Positions 42,525 to 54,525 of a DNA stretch of 64,000 nt are shown piece by piece; the stretch's first letter is position 1; each line of letters begins with the position of its first letter. The stretch comes from Aquarana catesbeiana (taxonomy: Eukaryota; Chordata; Amphibia; Anura; Ranidae). The notes below the pieces were generated by a model. It made no database searches, was not told the DNA's origin, and saw only the letters and a list, made by a program, of their open reading frames with translations. The position numbers and the translations under genes were made by a program. Location of the stretch: the NCBI RefSeq assembly GCF_042186555.1, contig NC_133324.1, forward strand, positions 136,389,577-136,453,576. The letters are read 5' to 3'.

Positions 42525-42856
42525 AGGGGTTGTAGGATTCAGTTTAAAAAAAAAAAAAAAACATGTCATACTTACCTCCGCTGTGCAGTTGGTTATGCAC
42601 AGAGTGGCCTCGATCCTCCTCTTCAGGTGTCCTTCCGCAGCGCTGCTGGCTCCTCCTCTTCTTGAGTGTCCCGCAGGAGAAGCGCTCTTCGACAGGACAC
42701 CCGTGCGGGAGCGCTCCTGTGTCCTGCTGCTGCGTCCGTAGACACAGACAGCAGGACTCGGCTCCGCCCCCGGCACCCGCGTCATTGAATTTTATTGACA
42801 GCAGCGGGAGCCATAGAATGCATTAAGGTGAAAAATGGCAAGGATTTACAACCCCT
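42525..42856. mobile_element. TTAA-bounded MITE, 332 bp
   Basis: TTAA at 42521-42524 and 42857-42860. The ends AGGGGTTGTAGGAT and ATTTACAACCCCT are inverted repeats. It shares its right TTAA with the next element. Confidence 0.85.
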
Positions 42857-42860
42857 TTAA

Positions 42861-43790
42861 CCACTTGCGGACCCCCCCCACACACACACACACATATACT
42901 GCGGCAGGGCGGCAGCCCTGTGCCAGATTACGTACCTAGTATGTGATCTGACATTTCCTGGTCCGGGGAGCACGCGCGTAGGCTGGCGACCCAATCCCAC
43001 TTTGATTGGACACAGCAGGAGCCAATCAGCAGGTACCCGCCGATCGTTCAGGAGACAGGCAGAACGGCGGTCTACTTATGTAAACAAGGCAGACCGCCGT
43101 TCTGTTAGAGGGGAATGTACTGATCCTGTGTTTCAGCTAAGCAGGAACATGGAAATTTACCTTCCCCAAGTCAAAGCACAGTTAGCAAGCACACATTTAA
43201 CGCTTTGATCGCCCCTGATGTTAACCCCTTCCCTGCCAGTGTCATTAGTACTGTGACAGTGCATATTTTTTAGCACTGATCACTGTATTCGTGTCACTGG
43301 TCCCCATAAAGTGTCAAAAGTGTCAGAGTAGGTTTCCAATGTGTCCGCCGCAATATTGCAGTCCCGCTATAAGTCGCTGATTGCTACCATTACTAGTAAA
43401 AAAATAAAATAAATATCCCAAAGTTTGTAGACGCTATAACTTTTGCACAGACCATTCAATGTACGCTTATTGTGATTTTTTTTTTACCAAAAACGTAGCA
43501 GAATACATATTGGCCTAAATTGATGAAGAATTTAGATTTTTTGCATTTTTTTTATTGGATGTGTTTTATAGTGGAAAGTAAAAATTGTTTTTTTCAAAAT
43601 TTAATTTTTTGGTTTATAGCGCAAAAAATAAAAAAAATCGCAGAGGTGATCAAATACCACCAAAATAAAGCTTTGTTTGTGGGAAAAAAATAGATAAGCA
43701 TTTTATTTGGGTGCAGCGTCGCATGATCGTGCAATTGTCAGTTAAAATAACACAGTACAGTATCTTAAAAAAAAAAAAATGGCCTGTAAA
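42861..43790 (+). mobile_element. piggyBac-type MITE, 3' end degraded
   Basis: It starts CCACTTGCGGACC directly after the shared TTAA and carries the family interior (TAGACGCTATAA, TACGCTTATTG, CAAATACCACCAAAA). The right terminus has decayed into an A-run near 43767. Confidence 0.75.
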
Positions 43791-43868
43791 GTAAAGGCAT
43801 TTTTTTTAATTTATACCTACAGCACAGACTGGCACATGCTGTGATAGCAGCTCAGTTGATCACTTCTG

Positions 43869-43944
43869 TCACTTGTAAACACAGAGCTGGCAGAGGTGGT
43901 CTTCTCACTTCTCACTTCCTCTGCTGGCTCTGTGTTTACAAGTG
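43869..43944. repeat. Hairpin, about 30-bp arms
   Basis: CACTTGTAAACACAGAGC near the left pairs with GCTCTGTGTTTACAAGTG at the right. The surrounding 43791-44445 is otherwise unassigned. Confidence 0.78.
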
Positions 43945-44445
43945 ACTGTTATCAGGTGCATTCCTGCACAAACTCCCATCAGATTGCTCTAGGAACATGC
44001 AATTTGCCTGTATTTACTGCAGCGCTCTATTTGCAGTGCTGAAAAAACACCCCTCACATCAGGAGAACTAGTGTCAGGTAAAACCACAACTGTCATTATC
44101 TCCCAGCCTGCAAGGTTTGAGTGGCAGTTGAAAAATTATGAAATGTAAGCTGCAATCCTGATCTTACTGTGACAGACACAGAAGACAGAGTGGAAGCAAT
44201 TCCTTCCGCAAAGTGAGATTTTTTTGTTGCAGATATATTTTCTACCTACCTAACCCTATATTTATTGAATTAGGTAGTGTGAAGCTGAGCATACACTAAT
44301 TGACTTTCAAATGAAAATTTTTCATTTTAAAAACATTTTTTACTAATTGTTGGAAGGGAGAAATTGACATTTGTTTTCAATCGCAGTGTTGAGAACATTT
44401 GAAGGAACAGCATGGAATTTTTTCCTGAACAAACTAAATCTCTTA

Positions 44446-44862
44446 TGCCGCGTACACACTTTCTCGTCGGAAAAAGACATGACGGCTTTTCCGACGGGAT
44501 TCCGCTCAAGTTTGCCTTGCATACACACGGCCACGCAAAAGTTCGCTGAACTTACGACTGTCAAGAACGCGGTGACATACGACACTATGACGAGCTGAGA
44601 AAATGACGTTCAATGCTTCCGAGCATGCATCGAATTGTTTCCGAGCATGCGTAGGAATTTTGCGTGTCGGAATTGCCACAGACGATCACATTTTCTGATA
44701 GGAAATTTTTCCGACCGAAAAATTGAGAGCATGCTCTCAATCTTTTGCTGGCTAGAATTCAGCCAGCAAAAGTCCGATGGAGCATACACACGGTCGCATT
44801 TTCCGACGAAAAACTCTCATCGGTCTTTTGCGGGCCGAAATTCCGATCGTGTGTACGCGGCA
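44446..44862. mobile_element. Harbinger MITE, 417 bp
   Basis: The termini TGCCGCGTACACAC and GTGTGTACGCGGCA are perfect inverts, flanked by TTA and TAA. Subterminal TCCGACG and TTGCCTTGCATACACA motifs recur in the Harbinger element at 8982-9080, so this is probably its deletion derivative. Confidence 0.9.
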
Positions 44863-45889
44863 TAACAGTAATCTCTATATAGTACAGTGATACCACAACA
44901 AATGGAAATTAAATATTAAATATATTCCAATCCTCTATATTTGTGCATTTTCAAATAAAAAATATAAAATTAGTGATAAATTAAATAATAATTAATCAAA
45001 TAATGTCCAAAACAAATCTAATTCACAATTCACACAGTTCATCACATGATCCCATACACCTTCCAGTAAATGTGCAGTCCCATAAAGCATAGGAATTTCT
45101 TCACAAAAAATGCTCTTCACTTAATCACCACAGTGTCCTTCATCCCACCTCATGGTTGTCCTCTCACCTGTTCAACTGGACCTTACTATGCTAAGGAGGT
45201 CAAATGCGCTTTTTAATTAATATAGGGACACTGCTCCACTTGTTCTCCAGCTTCAATCCTCAACCCCTCGGTGTTACGCGATTCACATGAAAAGCAAGAA
45301 GAAAGCTCAATAGTGCATATAGCTTTATCAAATTTTATTAAAAATCCAAAAATCAATCACATATTAGAAGTAAAAAGACAGCATATCTTGTATCTCATGT
45401 ATGGCATCCGAAGCTCTGCCTGACTTCGCCCAGCGTGATGACGTCACCATCCAACAGACGCGTTGTGCCCAATCTGCTTTCTCAAAGGTTCAGGCTGGTA
45501 GTCACTTTAAAAAATCTCTGGATGGTGGATGCTGTCCTGCCAGGTGTCCCGCGTCCAATGCGCCTGGATGACCAATATTCCCAGAAGGCACAAGGTGATC
45601 AGCTACTTCTCCTCTACTTCTAGGCACTTTTCTTGTACTCAGATCCACTTTCACACAAAAGATACATTCAGCCAAGAAATACTTAAAAAAAGAGGCGGTA
45701 GTGAAAGCCTGGCAGTGGAAGGATGGGGAGGAGAGGCGGGTTTGTATCCTGCATGCTCAGCAGTTCTTTCTATGGATTCCTAAGGCTCTGCTTCTGCAGG
45801 ATCCTCTTTTCTTCTTCTTGTGCACTTCTAGACTCAGCTGACTCCTGTGCTCAGAATGCGGCAGCAGAGTCTCAGTCAAAAGAGTGATA
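44863..45889. other. No gene seen
   Basis: AT-rich to 45100, then mixed sequence containing GACGCGTTGTGCCC (45457). No supported coding sequence. Confidence 0.3.
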
Positions 45890-46874
45890 CCATCCACTGG
45901 CCGCCAGCATGAGGTAAAAATGAAAAGAAAAAAGAAAAAAAAATTAAATTGTAAAAAATAAATAAATTAAAAATAATAAAAGTAAAGCACTACTAACACT
46001 ATCCACTGCCCTACTGACACAATCCTGCACATAATACCCACCGCTGTACACTCCGCACACCTCACCTGTACATACTACCCACCTACATTAACTCTGCACT
46101 TCTCTCCTGCACATACTACCCACCTCCATACACGCCGGACACCTCTCCTGCACATACTACCCACCTCCATACACTCCAGCACTCCTCTCTTGCACATGCT
46201 ACCTAAAAAAAACACTATGGTGGTAATTATCGCATTTTTTTTTTTTTTACATTATTCAGCTGCAATAAATATAAATAACAACCTTTGGAAAAAAACATTT
46301 TTTTTTACTCACCTTTTCAGGTCTGTTGCTAAGTGGTCCCTCGTAATCTGCCTCTTCCTCTCCAAGACGCCTGACGTCATTTCCCTCGTCGCCCGTGCTC
46401 GCTAGTGCTCCTGGGAGATGTCTGTCATCATTTCCCAGGAGTCACTGGGCAGCGCCGAGGCTTCGTTGCCATCACAATGGGAGCGAGCACTTCCGACAAC
46501 GCCGCCTGTTGTGATGGCAACATCAGAAGTGTTTGGCGCTGCGCCATATATACGGCGCATGCGCGAGGACAGGCGGTGCATGCTGGTCGCTCAGCTGCAC
46601 CAGAGCCAGGAAGATAGTGCTGGTGGGCTTCACATGCCCACAAGCACTATGGAAACTGACAAGAAACAGGAATATAATATATATTCCTCTATAAAATCTG
46701 CAATCGAGCGCCGATTAATCAGACAAACGTGAGTGCTCTAAATGAGCATTATAACCAAAAGATATGGATTCTAAAAAAGAAAAATAGTAACAGTGGGAAT
46801 TCCGCTTTAAGAGCTTTTTATGCAATATTTACCATAAATATGGCCCCTTCTTTATAAAGTTTGGGGACCCCTGC
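45890..46874. mobile_element. Probable hAT-type relic with minisatellite, left end unclear
   Basis: The right end AGTTTGGGGACCCCTGC resembles the terminus of the hAT element at 24375-24885. The interior holds a 41-42 bp minisatellite and the motif TATCCACTGCCCTACTGACA, also seen near 29417-29445. The left terminus and target duplication were not found. AATTCCGCTTTAA at 46799-46810 may be the end of another MITE. Confidence 0.5.
46025..46202. repeat. 41-42 bp minisatellite, about 4.4 copies
   Basis: Units of the type CCTGCACATACTACCCACCT in tandem, moderately diverged. Confidence 0.85.
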
Positions 46875-47435
46875 TCTAGGCAGTAGACTTTAGAAACTTT
46901 CCCTTGGTGCCTGGCTCTGGTGAGACATATGCAAATAAGGCTTCCAATACATGAATACAAAATTATGTTTTCATTAACATATTTAAGGGGAAACTAATAA
47001 CCAAATCATGTTAAAAGTGTGTGTACTCATAATAAAATTATCCAATATACAGTAAAAAAAACAGATATCCACAGATGTGTATAAAATACTAAATGCTATC
47101 CTACTGCTAGCCAAACAAATTAAAAATTCTGTAACCCTGACATTTGTTTGCTTATTTTAGATGATTTAATATGGACTAGGGCTGTTTTTGGAGCAAACTT
47201 GGTAGACAACTGGTAAAATCTCACATGCTACTTTCCCTGAAAGAAACAGAATTGTAGGTGACTGTGTGCCATCTAGTGGTAACAAACCGAAATTGCATGA
47301 CTATATTTTTTGGAGTTTTCATCAATCTACAACAGTGCCACTAGTCTGCTGAATGTGCACATGGACTCTCTATTCCATGTTGGAGCTAATAATCCTGTCA
47401 TAAGGAAATGTTTGAACATAGACACTGCGGATAGT
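46875..47435. other. No gene seen
   Basis: AT-rich and unassigned. Confidence 0.3.
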
Positions 47436-47439
47436 TTAA

Positions 47440-48417
47440 AGTGGATGTAAACCCGATTTTTTTTTTATGTCATATTGTAGAGTATAAGATTTCCTATCAT
47501 TTGAGCCCAGTCTTGCCACACAGAGTTAATCCATCTCTGAGCAATCCTCTTTTATTGTTCAGTGAGAAAATTCTTGACAAACTGAGAAATACTCCCCCTT
47601 GCTGTGAGTGACAGGTGATTTACATATCTTGTGCACTAGCCTAAGTAAGAGACATGCAGTATTTTTTAATTCCCTCCTACTCCTTTCTTCTGCTGCTCTG
47701 CCAGGATTGGATGTTCCACATAACCTCAGCCCTGGCTGCAGACACTCCACTGGTCTGAAGGGGGGGGGGGGGGTTGCTGCTGGACACAGCTATAATATAT
47801 ATATATAAAATGTATATAGCTGTGTCCAGCAGCACTCCACCCTCCCTCCCCCCCGTAAATTACATGTATAGCGTTTCCGTCCTTTCCTCCACTCTCCATC
47901 CTGACAGAGCCCATGGGAGAGGATGGGAGCTGGCTGCGGGGGATGAGGGGGGTGGAGGAGGAAGACACAGCAGGCGGATGAGGACAGGAGGGGGGCCAGA
48001 GAAGAAGGGGAAGTGGTGGTGGGTGAGGAGGAGAACGGGTCAGGCGCTGGAGGAGAAAGACACAAGGGACAGTCGGGGGTGATCAATGCAGCGGAGGGAC
48101 AGCCGTGAGCACCAATCTCCCTGCATAGCATTTGATCAGCTGCTTCTCCTTCTCTGCCTCCCGTGGCTTTCAGCGCGCACTTTTCACTCTGGCCAGGCGC
48201 AAGTGTAAAGGTGGGCGGGGAGTCTGGTGATGTCATGACTCCGCCCACCGAGCGACGTACAACGGACCTGCCCACTGAATCCGGCGTTTTTGGGGGCTCC
48301 AAACAGCTAAAGGGGAGACATTTGAAAGGTAAGGATACATGCAGGAGGCATGTATATCCTTATAGATCACCACTATGGCAGTACTTTAAAAAAGATGAGA
48401 GTGGGTTTACATCCACT
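47440..48417. mobile_element. TTAA-bounded non-autonomous element, 978 bp
   Basis: TTAA at 47436-47439 and 48418-48421. The ends AGTGGATGTAAACCC and GGGTTTACATCCACT are perfect inverts. Inside is a G-run (47760-47772) and a hairpin at about 47771-47832 (CTGCTGGACACAGCTATA against TATAGCTGTGTCCAGCAG). The long minus-strand frame is low-complexity and not accepted as a gene. Confidence 0.87.
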
Positions 48418-48526
48418 TTAAGAGCTGTACCTGCATATGGAACAAGTTGGATAATAAATTCTACAGTGTTCATTATCCCACATTTGTGATCTGTAGCAAG
48501 GTCCCAGGGCCCAAGAGGCCTAATGG

Positions 48527-49758
48527 CAGTGGCGGTCCGTCCATAGGGGGCGCCTGGGCGCCGGCCCCCTCCTGTAGTCAAAAAAATAAAAAAATTAAAA
48601 TATTTTAAAACGGCCCCTTTAAGAACAAAAAAAAGTCCTTTAACAAAGTGCACTGTGGCGCCGGATGCAGTGCACTATGGGAAGCGCCACGTCAATGCAA
48701 TCACGAGATTGCAGACGTGGCGCTTCATATGCAGGCTTTTAACCCGCCTTGCGGCGCAATCGAAAACGCCGATGAGCTTCCACCCGTAGAATCAGTGTGA
48801 TTCTATGGGCGGGAGCATTGCTTTTCAAATCTCGAGGTCACTTCCGGCTTTCGTGAAACAGACGAAAGCCGGAAGTGACGTCGGCAGCTCCATTCTTCAG
48901 CCCGAGCGGAGCTGCAGGAGGAAGGTAAGAGAGCAGCATGAGGGACGGGTTCCAGTCTGGTCTATGTAGCGGCCGCAAGGAGGGTGAGCTCCAGCACAGC
49001 ACAGATGCATCTGTCCCTCTCTTCCCCATTCCCCCCCCCTCTCCTGTCTCACTAACACACGGACTGAAGACACCTCCAAGTGCCTTCCTATACACAGACA
49101 GAGGGGGAGGAGGATGGACACATCAACAGGACGTGCTGATCTGAGGTCTGAATATGACACTTGCAAGGGAAGGGGGGCAGGTTATCAAAGAAAGATACTC
49201 ACAGTGATTTGGGGGGCTGGAAGCGGATGCTGGATGTGCTAGGGGCCACTTTGGGAGCAAAGAGGATTTGTGCTAAAAGGGGGGTTGAATATAAAATTAG
49301 ACCCCCCCCCCCAGCACAAATTCTCTCTGCTCCCAAAGTGGCCCCTAGCACATCCAGCATCCGCTTCCAGCCCCTCAAATCACTGTGAGTATCCTTCTTT
49401 AATAATTTGCCCCCCTTCCCCCCTTTTTCAAAGAGATGCTGGCTGCTATTAAGGAGACAATCATGGTGTCTGGGATCAGTGGACACAGTGGATGCTTTTT
49501 TGATGACACAGTGGATGCGTTTGTGATGACACAGTGGATGCATTTTTGATGACACAGTGGATGCGTTTTGATGACACAGTGGATGTGTTTTTGATGACAC
49601 AGTGGCTGCGTTTTTGATGACACAGTGGCTGCGTTTTGATGACAGTGGCTGCGATTGACAACACAGTGGCTGCGTTTTGATGACACAGTGGCTGCGATTG
49701 ATGTTTTTTTGTTGTTTGTTTGCGCCCCCCCAAAAATTTTGAGCACCAGCCGCCACTG
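48527..49758. mobile_element. hAT-type element, 1232 bp
   Basis: The ends CAGTGGCGGTCC and CCAGCCGCCACTG are inverted. Perfect 8-bp target duplications CCTAATGG lie at 48519-48526 and 49759-49766, within the LTR copy. The interior has several hairpins and a minisatellite at about 49490-49705 (GATGACACAGTGGATGCG-type, 23-24 bp). No transposase. Confidence 0.93.
49180..49408. repeat. Large hairpin in the hAT element, about 93-bp arms
   Basis: Arm 49182-49274 pairs with about 49313-49405 (for example CTAGGGGCCACTTTGGGAGC against its complement) across a loop that contains a C-run. Confidence 0.85.
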
Positions 49759-50449
49759 CCTAATGGTGACCTCAGTGGTTAGGGAGAGCTGACATCCTTC
49801 CTCGTAGAGTGGGTTACCAGGCATGGTGGGTGTGATGCAAGAAGAATGATGGGCGCCAGTCACTTTTTGAATGCAAACAAGAGATTTATTGTTTCTTAAC
49901 AGAACTGGGGGGGAGAGGGTTAGGGCCAGGACACCCTTGAGTAGATGCAATGATAATTGGCAGACCCAGAGACTTCTATAGGTAGACAGCTATACAGTGG
50001 AAGGTCTCCAACCGGATAACACTTCTGTATAGGTAGGACCGCTGTCTCCTATAGCAACTAATCTTGTAACAGTCACAGTAGTTGTACATAACTCTTGGTA
50101 ACATGGAACAGTCCTTTTACTTTTCTCACAGTATCCCACTGTAGGTCCAGATGGCACAGAATCGCGATCACCTGACTCCACCCAAATACATAGGCTCTCC
50201 CAGCAGGCCAAGGGGCTTAAAGAAACCCTGGCCCACTGGCTGAGACACCCCATCCATTCATAATCTGTCCTTGCTATGCCCTTGTCTGTCTAATGTCACC
50301 AGCTACAATGCCACCTAGTGACAGAAGAGAAAAGTGCAGCAATTCCAGAATTAGGGGGAAATCAGTAAATCTCCTACAATTAGCCAGGACAATTACTACC
50401 TGGCAGACTAAATTGGTTAGAACCCCTGCCTAAACACCAGGGTGCTACA

Positions 50450-51020
50450 TCCTACCCCTGCCTATGAAACTACGTCTCGGAGTTTGCGGGAAAAAAAACT
50501 GTTTGAACTCTCAAGCCTGAGAGTGGATGTCCTGGCAAAAACTGGGATAGGTGGGGTAACAGAAAAGGATAAACAAATAACAATGCATGTGGCGTACCAC
50601 ATGAAATAGGTATACATTGTATATATACATAGGTAAGTGGCAGTTCATACAAGGGCAGATAAATAGAAGACAATATTTACAGTTTTACGTGTGGCGTACC
50701 ACCCAAATAACAAGGGAGAAATACAATAACAGTAGCCTTATAGCCTAACTATCTATCTACTATATACACCTGAAAAATAGAAAATATTAGCATTAATGAA
50801 CAAGCGGTGGCATTGTTGTACCAGAGGAAGTCACTGTCTCTCCTTAGCCAAGGAAGATGCAATGGGTGCAGGAACACCTGAAAGAGAGAATAAACAGCAC
50901 AAAATACATCCTATTCCTACGATAACACAGTGCAATATATACATAAGTGAATGTTGAGTGACTATCAATTACCCTCAGCCGAGAGCAGCGAAACAGTGCA
51001 AATGCCCACTATGACACATC
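50450..51020 (-). other. Internal sequence of the LTR family, third copy
   Basis: Co-linear with 27936-28480 of the complete element. Non-coding. Cut by the MITE at 51025. Confidence 0.7.
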
Positions 51021-51024
51021 TTAA

Positions 51025-51794
51025 CCACTTCAATACCCGCCCATTGTCATATGACGTTTCCCATTCTGGGCAGGCGTCATATGGTGTCCCCGGTTTCCCG
51101 GGGATATAGGGAGCGCACGCACACCGCGTCACTGAGGAGCTGATGCGTGTGCCCAGCGGCCTCTATGTCCGCCGGGCACCCCGCGATCGCTCGTGACAGA
51201 GCAGGAACATGGATCTGTGTGTGTAAACATTTAACTCCCTGATCGCCCCCTAGTGTTAACTCCTTCCCTGCCAGTGACATTTATACAGTAATCAGTGCAT
51301 ATTTATAGCACTGATCGCTGTATTGTCAAAAGTGTCCGATCTGTCTGCCGCAGTCATGATGGCAGATCACCGCCATTACTAGTAAAAAAAAAAAAAATAA
51401 TAAAAATGCCATAAATCAATAACCTATTTTCTAGGCGCTATCATTTTTGCGCAAACCGATCAATATACGCTTATTGCGATTTTCTTTAACAAAAATATGT
51501 AGAAGAATACATATCGGCCTAAACTGAGGAAAAAATTGGTTTATTTAGGTTTTTTTAAATTTGGGATATTTATTATAGCAAAAAAGTCAAAAATAGTGTG
51601 TTTTTTTCAAACATGTCACTCTTTTTTTGTTTATAGCTTTAAAAATAAAAACCGCAGAGGTGATCAAATACCACCAAAAGAAAGCTTTAATTTGGGTACA
51701 GTGTTGCATGACCGCGCAATTGTCATTCAAAATGTTACAGCGCTGAAAATTGGCCTGGGCAAGAAGGGGGTGAAAATGCCCGGTTTTGAAGTGG
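51025..51794. mobile_element. piggyBac-type MITE, 770 bp, complete
   Basis: TTAA at 51021-51024 and 51795-51798. The ends CCACTTCAATACCC and its near-complement TTTTGAAGTGG are inverted. The interior is shared with 16078-16969 and with the left end of the 52993 element. Confidence 0.9.
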
Positions 51795-51842
51795 TTAATC
51801 TATATATGTATATGGTAAACATGACTATATCTAAGCATATAG

Positions 51843-52640
51843 GGATGAGCTCGATTTTCGAATCGAACGTAAGTTGACAATGGATTTACATTGCGGGACA
51901 CTTTTTTTTTTTTTTAATAAAGGAATTGTCAAAAACTGTCTCCTGTCATTTTAACTTTGTTGACACTTTTTTGGTGTGTGGGTAGGGGTACAATGTACCC
52001 GATACCCATTCACATGGGTGCGGCCAGGATCTGGGTGCCCCCTTGTTAAAGGGGGCTTCCAGATCCTGATAAGCCCCCCCGCCTGCAGACCCCCACAACC
52101 ACCGGGCAAGGGTTGTGTGGATAAGGCCCTTGTCCCCATCAACATGAGGGCAAGGTGTTTTGGGGGGACCCCAAAGCACCCTCCCCATGTTGAGGGCATG
52201 TGGAATGTTGAGGTTCATTGTTCTCCCCCCCCCCTTTTCCTGCGGCCTGCCAGGTTGCATGCTCAGATAAGGGTCTGGTATGGATTTTGGGGGGGACCCC
52301 CCACGCCATTTTTTTTAAATTTTGGCATGGAGTTCCCCTTAATATCCATAACAGACCCAAAGGGCCTGGTAATGGACTGGGGGGAACCCACACAGTTTTT
52401 TTCAATTATTTTTTATGTATATTGCCGTGACCCGGCAATACATTACAGCCCGAGCAATTTTAAATTACATTTTTTTCCTTTAGAAATGTCATTTTAGTGC
52501 GGTACTGTTATAAACACTGGAAAGATGCGCTAGTTTACCGGCAGACTAAGGGGACCCCCAGGCATGATATTTAAATGAATATTTCATTTTTATTGTTTCA
52601 CTTTTAGCATTATTAAAATCACTACTTCTGAAAAAAACGG
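51843..52640. repeat. Unclassified dispersed repeat
   Basis: Begins GGGATGAGCTCGATTTTCGA, a motif I associate with amphibian repeats. GC-skewed interior (GGGGGGACCCC-type motifs). Ends and class not determined. Confidence 0.4.
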
Positions 52641-52660
52641 CAGCTTTAAAACTGAAAATT

Positions 52661-52888
52661 TATTATCAAATACTTACCTTAATTTTCCTTTCCTGATGGA
52701 CTCCATGGCAGCCTACGTGTGGGTTAACCCCGCCTCCTCTCCAATGCTGTAGGACCCCACTCCCATAAATTTGAGCTTACCGCTAGAGACTGCGTTCGGT
52801 AATAAGCCAACTCTTGACCAACGGATGGGACCTCCGTCTGCCATGGAGTCCATCAGAAAAGGAAAATTACGGTAAGTATTTGATAATA
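52661..52888. repeat. DIRS-type terminal hairpin unit, 51-bp arms
   Basis: Left arm 52661-52711 pairs with 52838-52888 over a 126-nt loop. A third partial arm follows directly (52902-52938, CTCCATGGCAACCTACGTGT). Related in arm sequence and loop length to 40361-40595. Confidence 0.88.
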
Positions 52889-53462
52889 AATTTTCCGTTT
52901 TCCTGACAGACTCCATGGCAACCTACGTGTGGGAAATACCTAGCGAGTCCACACGGGTGGTTATGGTGATCAAAGAAAACATTTTAATTTAACCACTTCA
53001 GCCCCAGACCATTATGCTGCCTAAGGACCAGAGGACTTTTTCCAATTTGGCACTGCGCCGCTTTAACTGCTAATTGCGCGGACATGCAATGCTGTACCCA
53101 AACAAAATTTGCGTCCTTTTCTTCCCACAAATAGAGCTTTCTTTTGATGGTATTTGATCACCTCTGCGGTTTTTATTTTTTGCGCTATAAACGGAAAAAG
53201 ACCGAAAATTTTGAAAAAAAATTATATTTTCTACTTTTTGTTATAAAAAAAATCCAATAAACTCAATTTTAGTCATACATTTAGGCCAAAATGTATTCGG
53301 CCACATGTCTTTGGTAAAAAAAATGTCAATAAGCGTATATTTATTGGTTTGCGCAAAAGTTATAGCGTCTACAAGCTAGGGTACATTTTCTGAAATTTAC
53401 ACAGCTTTTAGTTTATGACTGCCTATGTCATTTCTTGAGGTGCTAAAATGGCAGGGCACTAC

Positions 53463-54525
53463 AAAACCCCCCCAAATGACTCCATTTTGGAAAGTAGACA
53501 CCCCAAGGAAATTGCTGAGAGGCATGTTGAGCCCATTGAATATTAATTTTTTTTGTCCCAAGTGAGTCGGTGGAATATTTTATATTTTGACACAAGTTGC
53601 AGGAATGTGACAAATTTTTTTTTTTTTTTTTTGCACAAAGTTGTCACTAAATGATATATTGCTCACACAGGCCATGGGCTTATATGGAATTGCACCCCAA
53701 AATACATTTAGCTGCTTCTCCTGAGTATGGGGATACCACATGTGTGAGACTTTTTGGGAGCCTAGCTGCGTACGGGGCCCCGAAAACCAATCACCGCCTT
53801 CAGGTTTTCTAAGGGTGTAGATTTTTTATTTCACTCTTCACTGCCTATCACAGTTTCGGAGGCCATGGAATGCCCAGGTGGCACAAAACCCCCTCAAATG
53901 ACCCCATTTTGGAAAGTAGACACCCCAAGCTATTTGCTGAGAGGCATGGTGAGTATTTTGCAGCTCTCATTTGTTTTTGAAAATGAAGAAAGACAAGAAA
54001 AAAACTTTTTTTTTTCTTTTTTCAATTTTCAAAACTTTGTGACAAAAATTGAGGTCTGCAAAATACTCACTATACCTCTCAGCAAATAGCTTGGGGTGTC
54101 TACTTTCCAAAATGGGGTCATTTGAGGGGGTTTTGTGCCACCTGGGCATTCCATGGCCTCCGAAACTGTGATAGGCAGTGAAGAGTGAAATCAAAAATTT
54201 ACGCCCTTGGAAAGCCTGAAGGCAGTGCTTGGTTTTCGGGGTCCTGTACGTGGCTAGGCTCCCAAAAAGTCTCACACATGTGGTATCCCGTACTCAGGAG
54301 AAGCAACAGAATGTATTTTGGGGTATAATTTCACATATTCCCATGGCATGTTTGAGCAATATATCATTTAGTGACAACTTTGTGCAAAAAAAAAAAAAAA
54401 ATTTGTCTCTTTCCCGCAACTTGTGTCACAATATAAAATATTCCATGGACTCGACATGACTCTCAGTAAATAGCTTGGGGTATCTACTTTCCAAAATGGG
54501 GTCATTTGGGGGGGTTTTGAACTGT
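53463..54525. repeat. About 1.06-kb palindrome (0.5-kb arms, 92-bp loop)
   Basis: Left arm about 53463-53963, right arm about 54056-54525. Paired landmarks include CCATTTTGGAAAGTAGACAC (53481) with GTGTCTACTTTCCAAAATGG (54096) and ACCACATGTGTGAGACTTTT (53737) with its complement near 54274. The arm sequence is related to the 396-bp tandem module at 1-1050. Confidence 0.88.

Larger units (their letters stand above)
48492..50449 (-). repeat. Third copy of the LTR family, interrupted by a hAT element
   Basis: Starts TGTAGCAAGG and ends GGTGCTACA, with blocks matching both LTRs of the 26714-34172 element. About 718 bp after removing the insertion. Internal sequence of the same family continues to 51020, so this is a 3' LTR plus part of the interior. 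The other LTR is missing. A purine-rich tract (GGCAGGGGTAGGA on the minus strand) abuts the LTR at 50450-50462. Confidence 0.8.

Noticed and set aside
47790..48302. 170-codon minus-strand frame
   Set aside because: Lies inside a TTAA-bounded MITE, is low-complexity and has no recognisable motif.
49199..49756. 185-codon minus-strand frame with HCVIK-type repeats
   Set aside because: Encoded by the minisatellite and a hairpin arm of the hAT-type element.
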